NCBI RefSeq assembly: GCF_019320115.1
Contig: NC_089591.1
Location: forward strand, 62,071,798 to 62,135,797
Source: Miscanthus floridulus
Lineage: Eukaryota > Streptophyta > Magnoliopsida > Poales > Poaceae
DNA: 64,000 bases
Direction of reading: 5' to 3'
This document shows, one piece after another, positions 23,196 to 33,985 of the stretch (the first letter of the stretch is position 1; every line of letters begins with the position of its first letter). The position numbers and the translations under genes were made by a program. The notes under the pieces were generated by a model. It saw only the letters and a list, made by a program, of their open reading frames with translations, did not search any database and was not told the DNA's origin.

Positions 23196-23580
23196 TGTGC
23201 AAACACCCGATTTATTTTTGAAACATTCATTTTCAATGCTTTCAACATACAAAAGAAGATTAATGAAATACTTGAAACATGTGTCTAAAACACTTGTAAA
23301 AACATTTGAAAACTATTGCAACACACACGCAATATCTAGATAAAACACTTGCAACATATGTGTGAAACATATGCAATGTCCAGATAAACACACATGCAAC
23401 ATACATCTAAAAAACAGATGAAAGATTGGAAACATACACTTGCAACATACGTGTACAAACTATTGCAACATATGCAACATCTCAATCTAGTTTTGCAACA
23501 TCCGTATAAAACCTTTGCAACATACCTCTGAAACATCTAAAACATACGTTGGCAACATGCCTTTTTAGCGCAACGGGTGG
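23196..23580. repeat. TTGCAACAT / TGAAACAT word array
   Basis: The words TTGCAACAT, GAAACAT and AACAT recur about every 20-30 bases over 350 bp with no fixed period. This type of clustered subterminal word is usual at the ends of large grass DNA transposons. No terminal repeat or transposase was seen. Confidence 0.6.
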
Positions 23581-24907
23581 CGTGGCGAACTGACGCGGTG
23601 GAGATGGCCGCGACAGCAGATGGCGTCACCCGATGCGGTCGAGGCGCCCGGCGCAGTGGAGGCGGCCACGGCAGGCGGATGGAGGTGCCCGCCATAGTGG
23701 AGTCGGCCGTGGCAGGCCTAGGCGCTGCCGCTCGGGGACGGTGGTGTGGAAGAACATGAGGCTGGTGCGGCCGAAGAACTTGGCGATGAAGACGGTGTCG
23801 TGGCTCTGCACCTCGACGCCGTCGATACACTATAGCGAGCGGGGCGAGTTTGCGCAGGCGAGGGCGTGTGGCGCAGGCGGGAGCGGGCGACATGAGGTGA
23901 GCAGAGCGAGCGTGCGGAGTGCTTTGTCTATGTGGATGGTTGGATGCATCCGGATGGGAACAGGGCGTCCAAAAACCGTAATTTTAACAAACGTTTTTTT
24001 AGAAAAAAAATATCTATAAACAACATGCATTAAAACATTTTTTATGAAAGAATTAATAAAATCAATTTGATGGTGTAGATGTATTTTTTATTAAGTTTTT
24101 TTAAATGAGAGAAGTGTGACTTATTAGGTTATTTCGACTAGGAAATTATATGTAAACCGGTCGAAACTCTATTTGTTTTATCCCAGACTATATAAGGAGA
24201 GGTACGAAGGAAGCCCCTTACTAGCACCTTGGATATATCATCAATGCATAGACGTATAGTTGCGATTCTCTTTTCCCAACCGACCACACCAGCATATGGT
24301 GCTCAAGCAATAAACACTCATGATACACTCTGGCCGTAGAATAATCTGTACCTAAATCATAAAAAAACTCGACCCTCATATGGTTAGACAGCTCTGGAGC
24401 TTTGCGCTTTAAGAAGGAGATCTCTCACATAGGTCGAGAAAACCCCCCAAACCCCATACCTTGCCCGCATACAGAAGCCTGTAACCTTGTGAGTGGGCCG
24501 GTCCGCAAACTGTGCTTTGGGAAACGCAAGGCAAGCGAGGGTTTTTTTTTCTCCGAACAGCATAAATTGCCCCCGATGGGTTTCGATCCCCAGCCAGCAG
24601 GGTGCCGCACGATATAAATCCTTATCTCATGTGTTATCCCCTCTGATCTACTACTGTGCGTGAACGTGATAGGTAAACACCACTAAAGAGGTGCTTCCAA
24701 TGTCAATCAGCGCCTATATAAACACCACAAGGGCACTTTCCTTACTAATCAACACGTAACCGAACCTTCCTTCCACGCTAGACTGCTCTCTGATTCTTTC
24801 ATGTCTTTGTAAGGGGCTTAAACACTTAATTGATAGCATTATAGACTTACAGATTTATAGCACAGTACACTCATCGCAAAGGCGACCCCTTGAGAACCCT
24901 CATTTTG
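23581..24907. other. Intergenic or TE-derived region, nothing firmly recognised
   Basis: A GC-rich block (23575-23960) is followed by AT-rich DNA. A segment at about 24170-24320 with CTATATAAGGAGAGG and downstream leader-like sequence could be an LTR promoter fragment. A tRNA-like TTTCGATCCCCAGCC at about 24580 lacks a full cloverleaf. Confidence 0.35.
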
Positions 24908-24912
24908 TAGAG

Positions 24913-25431
24913 TGTTGGGGATTTAACTTCGCCAGAAAAACTTAGCCCATGAAACTTTGAAGTTGAAATTATAATTTTCATAACAAAGTCTGCTTGCAGA
25001 AAAAAAAGCATAGCGAAGATGAAAGTTTAAACTTCGCGAAAGAGAATTTGACTTCGCTAGAGAGAGCTTGTCTTCACTGAAAAGAAGGAAACAAAGCCAA
25101 GTGAAGACAAATATTTGACTTCGCTCCACATTTCAAAGACAAAAGAAGCAGGTCAAGAACTGACTAAGTCCCAAAATACGAAGGCACAAAGAAGATTGAC
25201 GGTCAAAAGTTGAAGAATGAAGACTCAGAAGGGAAAAAAAGACCACTTCGCCCTTGTAGTTGAAAAGGGTTGTAAATATTTGAGTTAGGGGTAAAATAGT
25301 CATTTTGTGTAAAATACGAAGACTATGTCCCCTATAAATACCTCCTCTGACATGTACAAGACGAGGATAAAAATGAATACAATTTTGTCTTGTGTTTAAA
25401 CTTTGATTCTTGAGTAATTTTTTACCCAACA
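24913..25431 (+). repeat. 5' LTR of the deleted gypsy element, 519 bp
   Basis: It starts TGTTGGGGATTTAACTTCGCC and ends TTTTTTACCCAACA. TATA-like CCTATAAATACC lies at about 25331, placing transcription start in the last 80 bases. It aligns with the 3' LTR along nearly its whole length with scattered substitutions and small indels. Confidence 0.9.
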
Positions 25432-25642
25432 TCTAGCACCCACCGTTTGTGTTTGCTCAAAAACTCCCACGACCACGCGAAGCTATTCGGCAGACCTAAC
25501 AAGAAAGTTACCACTAGGGTAACCAAAGATGACCCACCAGCAGTCAAAGACCAAAGTCTTGAAAAAAGATGTACCCTAAGACCCAAGCTCTTCAAAGGCA
25601 AGCAAAGCCGAAGAACAAAGACTTAAAGAATTAGAAGAACAA

Positions 25643-26805
25643 GTGCTGAGAAAGAAAAAAGAACTTGAAGAATGTCACGCGAGAGCAAGGGAAAAGTCTC
25701 TCAAACAAAGAATAGAAAAAGCCGAAGCCACCCTTCGTGAATTGAATGAACAACTTCAAAGCGCTAGCCACAAAGTCATAAATTTAGAAGAACCAAATTC
25801 AGCAATGAAAGCCTCTCAAGAAAAGAACCCCAAAAGTTATTTATATCAATTGACACAAGCTCTCCCCTGTCAACAAACTTGCAGCTAGCACAATGGCCTT
25901 TGGGGTACAAATTTAACATGATACCAACTTTCGATGGCCAATCTGACCCAAGGCAATTTTTGATGAGTTTTAGAGCCGCATTAATTTTTGGAGGCGGCGA
26001 TGAAAATACGTTGGCAAAATCTCTTGTCATGGTAGTTAAAAGACCAGCACAACAATGGTACTCTTCGCTAAAAGCAAAATCCATACATTCATGGGATCAA
26101 CTTAAAGCAAACTTGCGTGTTGACTTTTAAGGATTTCAACCAGCTGACCTCACAGACATAGATCTGTTCAATTGCAAGCAACAAATCAAAGAGCCACTGA
26201 GTCAATATTTCAAAAGATTCATCCAAATTAAAGCACAAATCCCAAACATCCCAGATGAAGTGGTGATAATAGCCGTAATTAAAGGGCTTCGAGTAGGCCA
26301 ATGTGCTTCTCATCTTGCTCGAGAAAAACCAAATACAGTTGTTGAGCTTTACGAAGTCATTAAAAAATATTGCAAGTCAAACGATGACTACAGAAAAAGA
26401 ATCAAAGAAGAAAACAACTTCAGGGCTCAAATCAAGCAAAGCAACAACTTCCATCCTCCAAGACCAAACAACTATGAGCGAAGACCACTTACACCACACA
26501 ATCAAGTCAATCAAATTGAGAATGACAATAATTCAACAGCCAAAAGTGATTATGCTCACCAAAATCAATATAACCAGCGAAGTCAATTTAATGAAAGAAC
26601 ATTTGAAAGAGGAGGCTTTGGCACAAGAGGAAAAGGAGGAAGAGAAAGAGAAAGAGCACCTTTAAAACCTGAAGACATGTACTGCATTATTCATGGCAAA
26701 GGGGCTAGACACACATCTAAAATGTGTCCTAAAATAAAAAAGGCATCGAAGAAGCCCAAGAAAAAAACATGGCACCAAGCCAACCAAAAGTTGTCAATCA
26801 TGTGA
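25643..26805 (+). pseudogene. gag of the deleted gypsy element (frameshift and stop)
   Basis: A Lys/Glu-rich coiled-coil segment (25643-25888) precedes, in a different frame, the conserved gag region from 25879: IPTFDGQSDPRQFLMSFRAA, then QQWYSSL and later LSQYFKRFIQIKAQI, the retrotransposon gag (PF03732-type) core. A TAA at 26128-26130 interrupts it; the same frame resumes and runs to 26805. Near the end YCIIHGKGARHTSKMCP is a degenerate zinc-knuckle-like motif. The protein would form the nucleocapsid. Confidence 0.8.
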
Positions 26806-26935
26806 AGCAAGAATAACAAATCTCACATCAAACTTATTACCCAATGCATTATGGACATACCCAAGCACTACTTCTAAGGCCACCTTCCGCACACAGCTAT
26901 GAACCCCTAGCAATGTACCATTCCATACAAAGTCA

Positions 26936-27490
26936 ATGGAGACAAAATCAATCTCAGCAATTCAATGTTCAATTAGCACAACTCGAAGCTTCCGTGGCAA
27001 ACAACAACCCACAAAACAGCTAAGCCAAGCAAGAAATAACTCCCCATCAATTTCAGCAATGAACAATAATGCAATCAACCCTAGTAGAGGAAGAATACTA
27101 ATGATCATGGGAGAAAATATCATGGTCCATGAAAATAACAGTCAAAGAAGAAATTACTTTCGAAGAGTAAATTCAATTTTAATGGAAGACCCATACAAGA
27201 AAACAAGATGGTCCCATCTGTCAATCATATTTTTAGAAGAAGACCTTCAGTTGAAAGATTACCCACATATGGATGCTATGGTAATCGAAGCAAACATTGA
27301 TGGTTGGGCAGCCTAAAAAATATTGGTTGATGAAGACAGCTCCGCTGACATTATATTCACATCAACAACTGACGCCATGAAAATTGATCGCAAAATGTTA
27401 GTAAGAGCTGAGCACCCACTTTATGGATTCGGCGGGAAAAAGATCCACTCAATTGGAAGAATAATTTTGCCAATGGATGGCGCTTCACAA
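26936..27490 (+). pseudogene. Protease-region fragment of the deleted gypsy element
   Basis: The frame contains KDYPHMDAMVIEANIDGW, a stop at 27314-27316, then ILVDEDSSADIIF and LYGFGGKKIHSIGRI. This matches the aspartic protease region of plant gypsy elements, where the active site normally reads D-G/T-G-S-S; here both glycines are replaced (VDEDSS). The homology ends near 27490 where the sequence switches to the antisense ORF, marking the internal deletion. Confidence 0.75.
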
Positions 27491-27494
27491 TTTT

Positions 27495-28121
27495 CCTTGA
27501 CTCATCCTTTTCTTCGACCATTGGAACCGTATGATAAAACCAATACCGATACCAATTTTCAACCCATTTATTCTTGGAAGCTGGAGAAATTTGCTTAGCA
27601 CCTCGAGCAGGTTTAAAACTGCAGCAACCAAAGTACTTAATAATAGTTTTCCCATCCACATTCTTACTCCTAAACTGAGTATGCATCTCATAAAGAACAC
27701 AAAAAGCCCTGATATCCAAGTTTACATCTTGAGACTTTATTGCCCAAATAAAAAGAGCAATCTTCGCAATTCCATTAGGAGTTAGATGATGCATTTCTAT
27801 ATTATATGCCTTCAGAAGTTCTTCAAGAAAGTCTTGACATGGCATACGAAGTCCAGCTGTAAATTGATCTCGAAAAACCACACATTCATGAGGTTTCGGA
27901 TCAGGAACTACTTCATTTACAGGCAAACGAACAGACGCCCTCTCCACCATCCAATCTAACTCTTTATCATCCATCAAAGTTTAGCCAAACTTCAAAGACT
28001 TCGTGTCATCACCAACTAACTTGGACTCAGACGCAGAAACATCCAATAAATCTTCACCCAAGTCAAATTGATTAGATTCAACTGGAGAGTTTGCAGAAGT
28101 ATTCTTCTCTTGATCAGACAT
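27495..28121 (-). pseudogene. Antisense ORF of the gypsy element (Transposase_28 / PF04195-like)
   Basis: On the minus strand a frame begins MSDQEKNTSANSPVES at 28121, meets one TAA at 27981-27983, restarts at MDDKELDW (27977) and stays open. It contains VVFRDQFTAGLRMPCQDFL and then YNIEMHHLTPNGIAKIALFI, which resemble the putative gypsy-type transposon domain PF04195. The C-terminus is lost at the deletion junction near 27495. It may have its own promoter in the region 28200-28500. The role of such antisense products is not established. Confidence 0.72.
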
Positions 28122-28523
28122 CCAGAAAATAAGAAATTTCTCATCAAAACAAATATTAAAAACAACAACAACAGAAGAAAGAAAGAAAACAAAAACAAAC
28201 AAATTTAAAACTAACCTTTAGTGAATGAAAACTTTTACCCTTGGAAAAAATAGTCTTCGAAAAAGAGTTTGGCTCCGCTAAATTTTTCGACTTCGCTTCG
28301 AAAAAAATTTAGCAACACCTCCCCATCTTCGACAAAGCAGCAAAAACAAGGGGAGGGAGCGAAGTATATATAGACGGCTTCGGGTCAAACCTGACGGTTC
28401 AGCTTCCGCCAGTCAAATATGAACGTTGCAATTCAAAAAAAACAAGAACTGTTCACAGTCTAACGGCTATAAACGGCCAACTCCAAAGTTCGGGACGTCG
28501 TTTTCTGTCTTCATTTTAAATCC

Positions 28524-29007
28524 AAACTTTGAAGTTGAAATTATAATTTTCATAACAAAGTCTGCTTGCAGGAAAAGAAGCATAGCGAAGATGAAAGTTT
28601 AAACTTCGGGAAAGGGAATTTGACTTCGCTAGAGAGAGCTTGTCTTCGCTGAAAAGAAGAAGGAAACAAAGCCAAGCGAAGACAAATATTTGACTTCGCT
28701 TAACATTTTGAAGAAAGAAAAGAAGCAGGGCGAGAACTGACTAAGTCCCAAGATATGAAGACAAAAGAAGATTGAAGGTGAAAAGTTGGAGAATGAAGAC
28801 TCAGAAGGGAAAAAAGACCACTTCGCCCTCGTAGTTGAAAAGTGTTGTAAATATTTGAGTTAGGGGTAAAATAGTCATTTTTGTGTAAAATACAAGGACT
28901 AGGTCCCCTATAAATACCCTCTCTGACATATACAGGACGAGGATGGAAATGAATACAACTTTATCTTGTGTTTAAACTTTGATGCTTGAGTAATTTTTTA
29001 CCCAACA
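28524..29007 (+). repeat. 3' LTR of the deleted gypsy element, 484 bp, 5' end missing
   Basis: It aligns with the 5' LTR from AAACTTTGAAGTTGAAATTA to the terminal ACCCAACA. The first 39 bases of the 5' LTR (TGTTGGGG to about CCCATG) are absent, so the internal region is fused directly to the LTR interior. Confidence 0.85.
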
Positions 29008-29101
29008 TAGAGTGCTTGGAGAGGAGCATATGCACAAGAGTAGTGAACTTCAATGTGTGGAATATGAAGGTACATGGACCAGAAGGTCCCATGCTTGCAT
29101 T

Positions 29102-29231
29102 GGCCCTGTTCGCTTGTCTTATAATCCGTACTTTTCAGCTTGTTTTTTTTAGCCGGAACAGTGTTTTTCTCTTACGACAAATCAGCTAGAACAGTGTTTC
29201 GGCTTGTTTTTTCAGCGAAACGAACGGGGTC
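29102..29231. mobile_element. MITE, CCTGTTCGCTT family, copy 3
   Basis: A 130-bp element begins GGCCCTGTTCGCTTGTCTTA and ends TTTTCAGCGAAACGAACGGGGTC, giving clear inverted termini. The interior is nearly identical to the copy at 10543-10670. It sits 90 bp beyond the end of the gypsy element. Confidence 0.82.
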
Positions 29232-30793
29232 ATTATTTTATTACTTGGACCACCAAAGTATTGCACAGTGATTTGCTATAGCAGCCGGGGAAAAACGCAC
29301 GAGCAAAAGATGGTCCCCTGATCTCAGGAGTGGGCACTGGAGTATCAGCTATGGAGGCAATACAAAACCGCTCGCCTCTAGAAACTATTGATTGCTAGAA
29401 GTCTTTATAATAAGATTTTATCATAGCTAAAAAATCTTCTCTATAGTATTGTACGTACACATATGTTTTTTATATTTCCAAACTAAACATTTGGATCGGT
29501 GGTAAAAGTTTTGAAGTCTTGATTGAATTTTAGTTGAAGGGTTAAGTAAAGTACGAGGGAAACGAACAAAAGACCTTTGTAAAAAGAAGAAAATAAAAAC
29601 AAGATGGACCTGGCAAGTACGTTTAGTGGGCTCAGCCCAACTGGGATCCTGAAAAGACGAAAAAGCGCAAACTCATGAACCAGCCCATTAAAATTGCAGC
29701 GAATTCCTTGTTTGCTCCAATGGTGGTGGTGACCCTCACGCACGGGCACGGCGTCAAACGGCTTCATGTGGATGTAGAGCTGACAGACGGAACAAAAAAT
29801 CGTCGATCCTTCTCTCCTCAGTCGCTGCCGGTGCAATGGAAGTGGATACAGTAGCATCTAGATTCTATTCCGTTATCATGATAGTGCAAAACGATGCGCG
29901 TGTACAGAGTCCCAATCCATCCGATTGCTCAGTGAGTGAAGCCTATCCCACCACGACCACCGAGCATAGCACGACAGCAACATTCACTACTGACGGGAAG
30001 CTCGATGCCAGCTACACTGAAACATGAAATGCACTCTCAGTCGACAGATGTCCGTGCCCTCTTGTTTCAGTTAAGCAGTGAAGACTGTGAGAGGCAAGCT
30101 CGGGGACGTCTGTTCCGAGAACAAAGTAACGACAGAGACGAGTCACGCCGGCCACCCTTTTGGAAGCGTACGGCATGCATTCTTCAGCAAAGCATCGATT
30201 CAATGTGTCAAATTGTCGGCGAGTTCTTTGGTCCGTTTCCGTTTGGAACCTCGAGGTAGTGGCGGAGAGTGAGGCACCAAACGGGAAAAAAAAGGCGGGA
30301 GGTGCCGCACCCCACAACCACAGCCTGTGGTGCCAACTGAGGAACCGTTGGGCAAATTGAGCGAACCGTGGCGGTGGAAGGGAGCATCGTTGATGCCGAC
30401 GGGTTAGGCGGCCGCGTACTGGCTCTGGCATGCACGGCGCACGGAAACGCCGTGCCCAATTCTCTCTTCCAAGTTCCAGAGGATAGCAAACGGTGCCGCT
30501 GAGTGAAGCTGCTCCACTGAAGCGGAAGAGTTGGGGAATTGTGGCACTCGGTCGCGTCAAGAAACACACAGCTAGTTGCAGTAACAGTTTGTGTAAGTTT
30601 TATTAATGCTCTACTATATGCTAGGAGCACTAGACAACAAGCAATTCATCTTGTCATCCTTCACATTTCCATTTCACACACACACACACACACACATATA
30701 CATATATATATACCGTACATGATCCACCAGCTCATATGGACATTAGAATAGGCTGATTTGTAATTCTACTACACGGATTCCCCTATATGCTCT
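29232..30793. other. Spacer 3' of the second YSL gene
   Basis: No supported gene. Overlapping open frames at 30012-30630 on the minus strand lack recognisable domains. A (CA)n(TA)n microsatellite lies at 30674-30712. The YSL 3' UTR probably occupies the last few hundred bases. Confidence 0.4.
30674..30712. repeat. (CA)n(TA)n compound microsatellite
   Basis: About eleven CA units followed by an impure TA tract, roughly 80-120 bp beyond the YSL stop codon and likely within its 3' UTR. Confidence 0.9.
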
Positions 30794-33686
30794 CTAGCTT
30801 CCTGGCGTGAACTTCATGCAGATGGGCGGCTTGATCTTAGCCAGCGCGAGCAGCGACGACGGGAACGTCCAGATCCCGTCGCCGCAGATCAGCCCCGAGG
30901 CGACGGCGGGCACCAGCAGCGCGGCCTTCTTACTGTCGAGCTTGTGCCACGCGAACACCACGAGGCTCCCCACGCACATGTCGATGGCGAAGCTGGCGCC
31001 CACGAGGAACGGCACCGCCATGGCCATTGGCAGCGGCACGCAGCGCGCGAGCCGGCGCGGCAGGAGGTCCCGCGCCAGGTTCGCCAGCACCGCGAACGCG
31101 AAGAACCCCGCGCACAGCTCTAGGCAGTGTGTGGGCAGCGCCGAGAAGCCCTCCACGCCGAGGATGGCCATGTTGCGGTAGATGAGCGCGTAGGGGGCCT
31201 TCCAGTACCCGTCCGGGTCGCCCACGTCGAACGCCCTGTAGAAGAGCATGAAGGTGAGCGGCGCCAGGACGCAGCCCATCAGCGTGCCGACGGCCTGGCC
31301 GACCAGCATCGACCGCGGCGACGTCAGCGTCAGGTGGCCCGTCTTGAAGTCGTGCATCAGGTCGGCGGAGATGAGCACCAGCTGCTTCACCAGCCCGCAA
31401 CCCACCAGCCCCGCGACCACGCCGTTGTCTTTCCCCACCCACGCCGCCAGCACGAACAGCGCGATCTTGCCGTAGTTGTACCCCATGTTCATGTCCGTCA
31501 GCCCCGTGCCGTACGCGTTGCAGAACCCCAGCGCCGGCGCCAGCACGTACGCCAAGATCACGTAGTACCACTTCACCTCCCGGAACATGATCGGGATCAC
31601 GATCACCGCGATGAGGCTGAGCGCGGCGTACCCCGTGTAGGACAGCCAGGTCGGGATGCTGTCCCTGCTGAACACCTCGTCGCGCTGCATGTCATCAAGC
31701 GCCATGGTGTCCGCGTCCGCCACTACATAGTACAAATTCCAGCTAATAGTAAGTAAGGATATTTCTGTGAGGTAATCGGATCTTTTTTTTACCGCTTTAT
31801 TTACTTACCTTTGTTCTGGTTCTTGCGACGTGATCTCTCGCGTATGTTCTTGACAGTGATAGCTATGACTTTGACAAAGTTGTAGAGGCCGTCTCCCACG
31901 AGAAGAGCAATACAGAGGAAGGCCTGATCGGGGAACCAATCGGGAATGGGGTTAAGAACTGAAGCTAGTTTTAGTATGTAAGAACTGTTAAACCAATTAG
32001 TAGTACCTTGTACCCGTAGATGCCTGACATGCTACTTTGAGACGCATTTGCAGAATACCAGTTGCCCTTCTGCTTGCTGATGAGTGGCCACATTACGCCC
32101 CAGGAAAGGATGGCGCCGAAGAGCAACGAGAGGTTGACAAGGTGCGAACAGATCATCCCGGCGCCAACATACGTCAGGCTGAAGTCGAAGAAAAACCTGA
32201 CGGTTCAAAGGGCTCAGAGAGGTGAACCTTTTGGTGCCTTTGTGCACTGAAACATATAAAATTTAACAACGAAAAAGACAACAATGATTACGTCTGTTTA
32301 AAAGCTTGGAGCCCAAAAGTAGGGAACTGAGCGAATCCGCAGTTGTCGCCGGCAGTGTAGAACCACTGGAAGAAGCTCCAGAGGAAGCTGATCCCGAAGT
32401 ACTTGAGGAATCCACGGACCTGGTTTCTGGCATGACGGTGAAAGTGGTAAATAGTTCAGGTTTTCAGTTTTATCGTGTTGGCAAGTTGGGGGAAGTCGGG
32501 AAGCTTTCGCCAGCATGGCTGAAAGTCTGAAATGAAATAAAATAGCGTACTTTGCATTTTTATCTCCTTGTGGTGTGTGGAACCCGTTTATGAGAACCGC
32601 AGTGGCAGTCCCACTTGGATAAGTGAGTTTGTAGTCAATGACGAGCACCTGAAAAGTATTTAGTTTGGAGCTCGATCTCAGAAAGGTGAAAACAAGAGAA
32701 AATACCCGGGTTCCCTAAAACGGAGCATTTTACACTATACTTTATTATATTGAGAAAAAAATTGGTGCTGAAAGATTGAACTAAAAATCTTCGAAACGAA
32801 AAATTGAGAAGTTCTGAGAGCAACAGCAACCATAGAAATTTCAGAAAGCGCGGATCAAATAGTAAACGCTCAAAGGTGACATGGAAAGATCAGAGAAAGA
32901 GAGGAGCACAGGAGTTTGGTACCTTTCTGAGTGGAAGCAAGGTGAGGAGCCCCACGAAGCTGACGGCGAGGAGGAATCCCGTCATCCAGCCGATGGCAGG
33001 CTCCTTGTAGCTCCCCGGCACGTTGCCCGGCGTGTTCACCCCGGAGAGCTCGTACGTCTTCTTGTTCAGGCCCAGCAAGAACGAGCCGAACCCACCTGCA
33101 GATTCAGACGATGGTCAAGAACGACGGCGGATGCTTCATGCTTGGGATGATGGGGCTCATCATCGATTGGCAAGCCGGCCGCCTGATGGATGGACGACTT
33201 ACCGCCGAACCCTATGGTGTAGCAGGCGACGACGGTGGTCTGGACGACGGTGTTCTCCTGGCGGGTGAAGGGGCGGGAGGCAATGCCTAGGCGCTCGAGG
33301 GCGCGCGTCCAGCCCCGAAGCGCCAGGAAGGCGAGCAGCGCGGCGGAGACGTTCATCGTCGGGGTGAGCCCCGTGGTGAGGCTGAGCTTCATGACGATCA
33401 CCGTGTAGACGAAGCCGATGAGCAGCGCCGCCACCATCCCGCGCGCGGTGATCTGCTCGCGCCATGGCGGGACGCGCTCCGCCACGCGCGCCGCCGCGGG
33501 CTCCGACTCCATGTCCGGCGCCGCCGCGCGCTCGGCCGGCGGCGTCTTCTCGATCTCCTGCGCGCCCGCCGGGTCGCGCTGGAACTGGTCCATGGCGCCG
33601 AAGCCTGGGCCCCGGGGGACCAGCAGCTCGAGCTCCGAGACGGCGGCGGCGGCGGCTGCAGTGTGGAGGCGGAGCTGTGAGTTCAT
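30794..33686 (-). CDS. YSL: Yellow Stripe-Like metal-chelate transporter, seven exons (second YSL copy)
   Basis: Exons in transcript order are 33686-33203, 33095-32923, 32648-32551, 32426-32292, 32196-32007, 31923-31809 and 31722-30794, totalling 2,124 bp and 707 residues. Exons 2-6 (173, 98, 135, 190 and 115 bp) have exactly the same lengths and phases as in the YSL at 14444-17967. It is an OPT-superfamily transporter for metal-nicotianamine or metal-phytosiderophore. Signatures include [80 protein letters not shown] and [17 protein letters not shown], ending [12 protein letters not shown] as in maize YS1. The first ATG (33686) adds an Ala-rich leader; [10 protein letters not shown] at 33593 is a credible alternative start. 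Exons are GC-rich. Member identity and substrate are not assigned. Confidence 0.94.
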
Positions 33687-33707
33687 TTGTCCACGGAAAT
33701 TACACTA

Positions 33708-33985
33708 GGGGTGCGTTTAGTTGCCCAAACTTTGCACATCCAAAAAGCACTCTGCACTGTAGTGGTAATGTGGCATTTTGTTTATATTTGGTAATAATTG
33801 TCCAACCATTAACTAATTAGGCTTAAAACGTTCGTCTCGTAAAGTACAATCAAACTATATAATTAGTTATTTTTTATCTATATTTAATACTCTATGTATG
33901 TGTCTAAAGATTTAATATAATATAATGTAATGAAGAATCTTATACTGTGCAAATTTTGAAGGTGCAAAGTTGGTCTAACTAGAGG
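33708..33985. mobile_element. MITE, GCCTTGTTTAG family, in the YSL 5' flank
   Basis: The left end GGGGTGCGTTTAGTTGCCCAAACTTTGC and right end GCAAAGTTGGTCTAACTAGAGG form imperfect inverted repeats. The interior shares TAATTAGTTATTTTTTATCTATATTTAATACTCTATG and CGTCTCGTAAAG with the element at 10049-10405 in reverse orientation. Its left edge is about 20 bp upstream of the first YSL ATG, so it lies in the 5' UTR or core promoter. Confidence 0.75.

Larger units (their letters stand above)
24913..29007 (+). mobile_element. Complete but internally deleted Ty3/gypsy retrotransposon with an antisense ORF
   Basis: The 4,095-bp element is bounded by LTRs and by the TAGAG duplication. It keeps gag and the start of the protease in the sense strand, then joins at about 27490 directly to an antisense open frame. 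Reverse transcriptase, RNase H and integrase are missing. It therefore depends on another element for mobilisation, or is dead. An antisense ORF is known in Tat-lineage elements such as maize Grande, so a Tat affiliation is likely. Both LTRs contain a run of CTTCGC words. Confidence 0.88.
24908..29012. repeat. 5-bp target site duplication TAGAG
   Basis: TAGAG lies at 24908-24912, just before TGTTGGGG of the left LTR, and at 29008-29012, just after CCCAACA of the right LTR. This fixes both ends of the gypsy element. Confidence 0.92.

Noticed and set aside
24570..24620. tRNA-like box B sequence TTTCGATCCCCAGCC
   Set aside because: No matching acceptor stem, D-arm or anticodon arm could be placed around it, so it is not a tRNA gene; a SINE remnant was considered but not supported.
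30012..30630. Overlapping minus-strand open frames of 140-185 codons
   Set aside because: Two frames are open over the same DNA, neither resembling a protein; no supporting splice sites.
30930..31756. Open frames of over 200 codons on both strands inside the last YSL exon
   Set aside because: They are shadows in other frames of a GC-rich exon whose correct frame carries YSL signatures.
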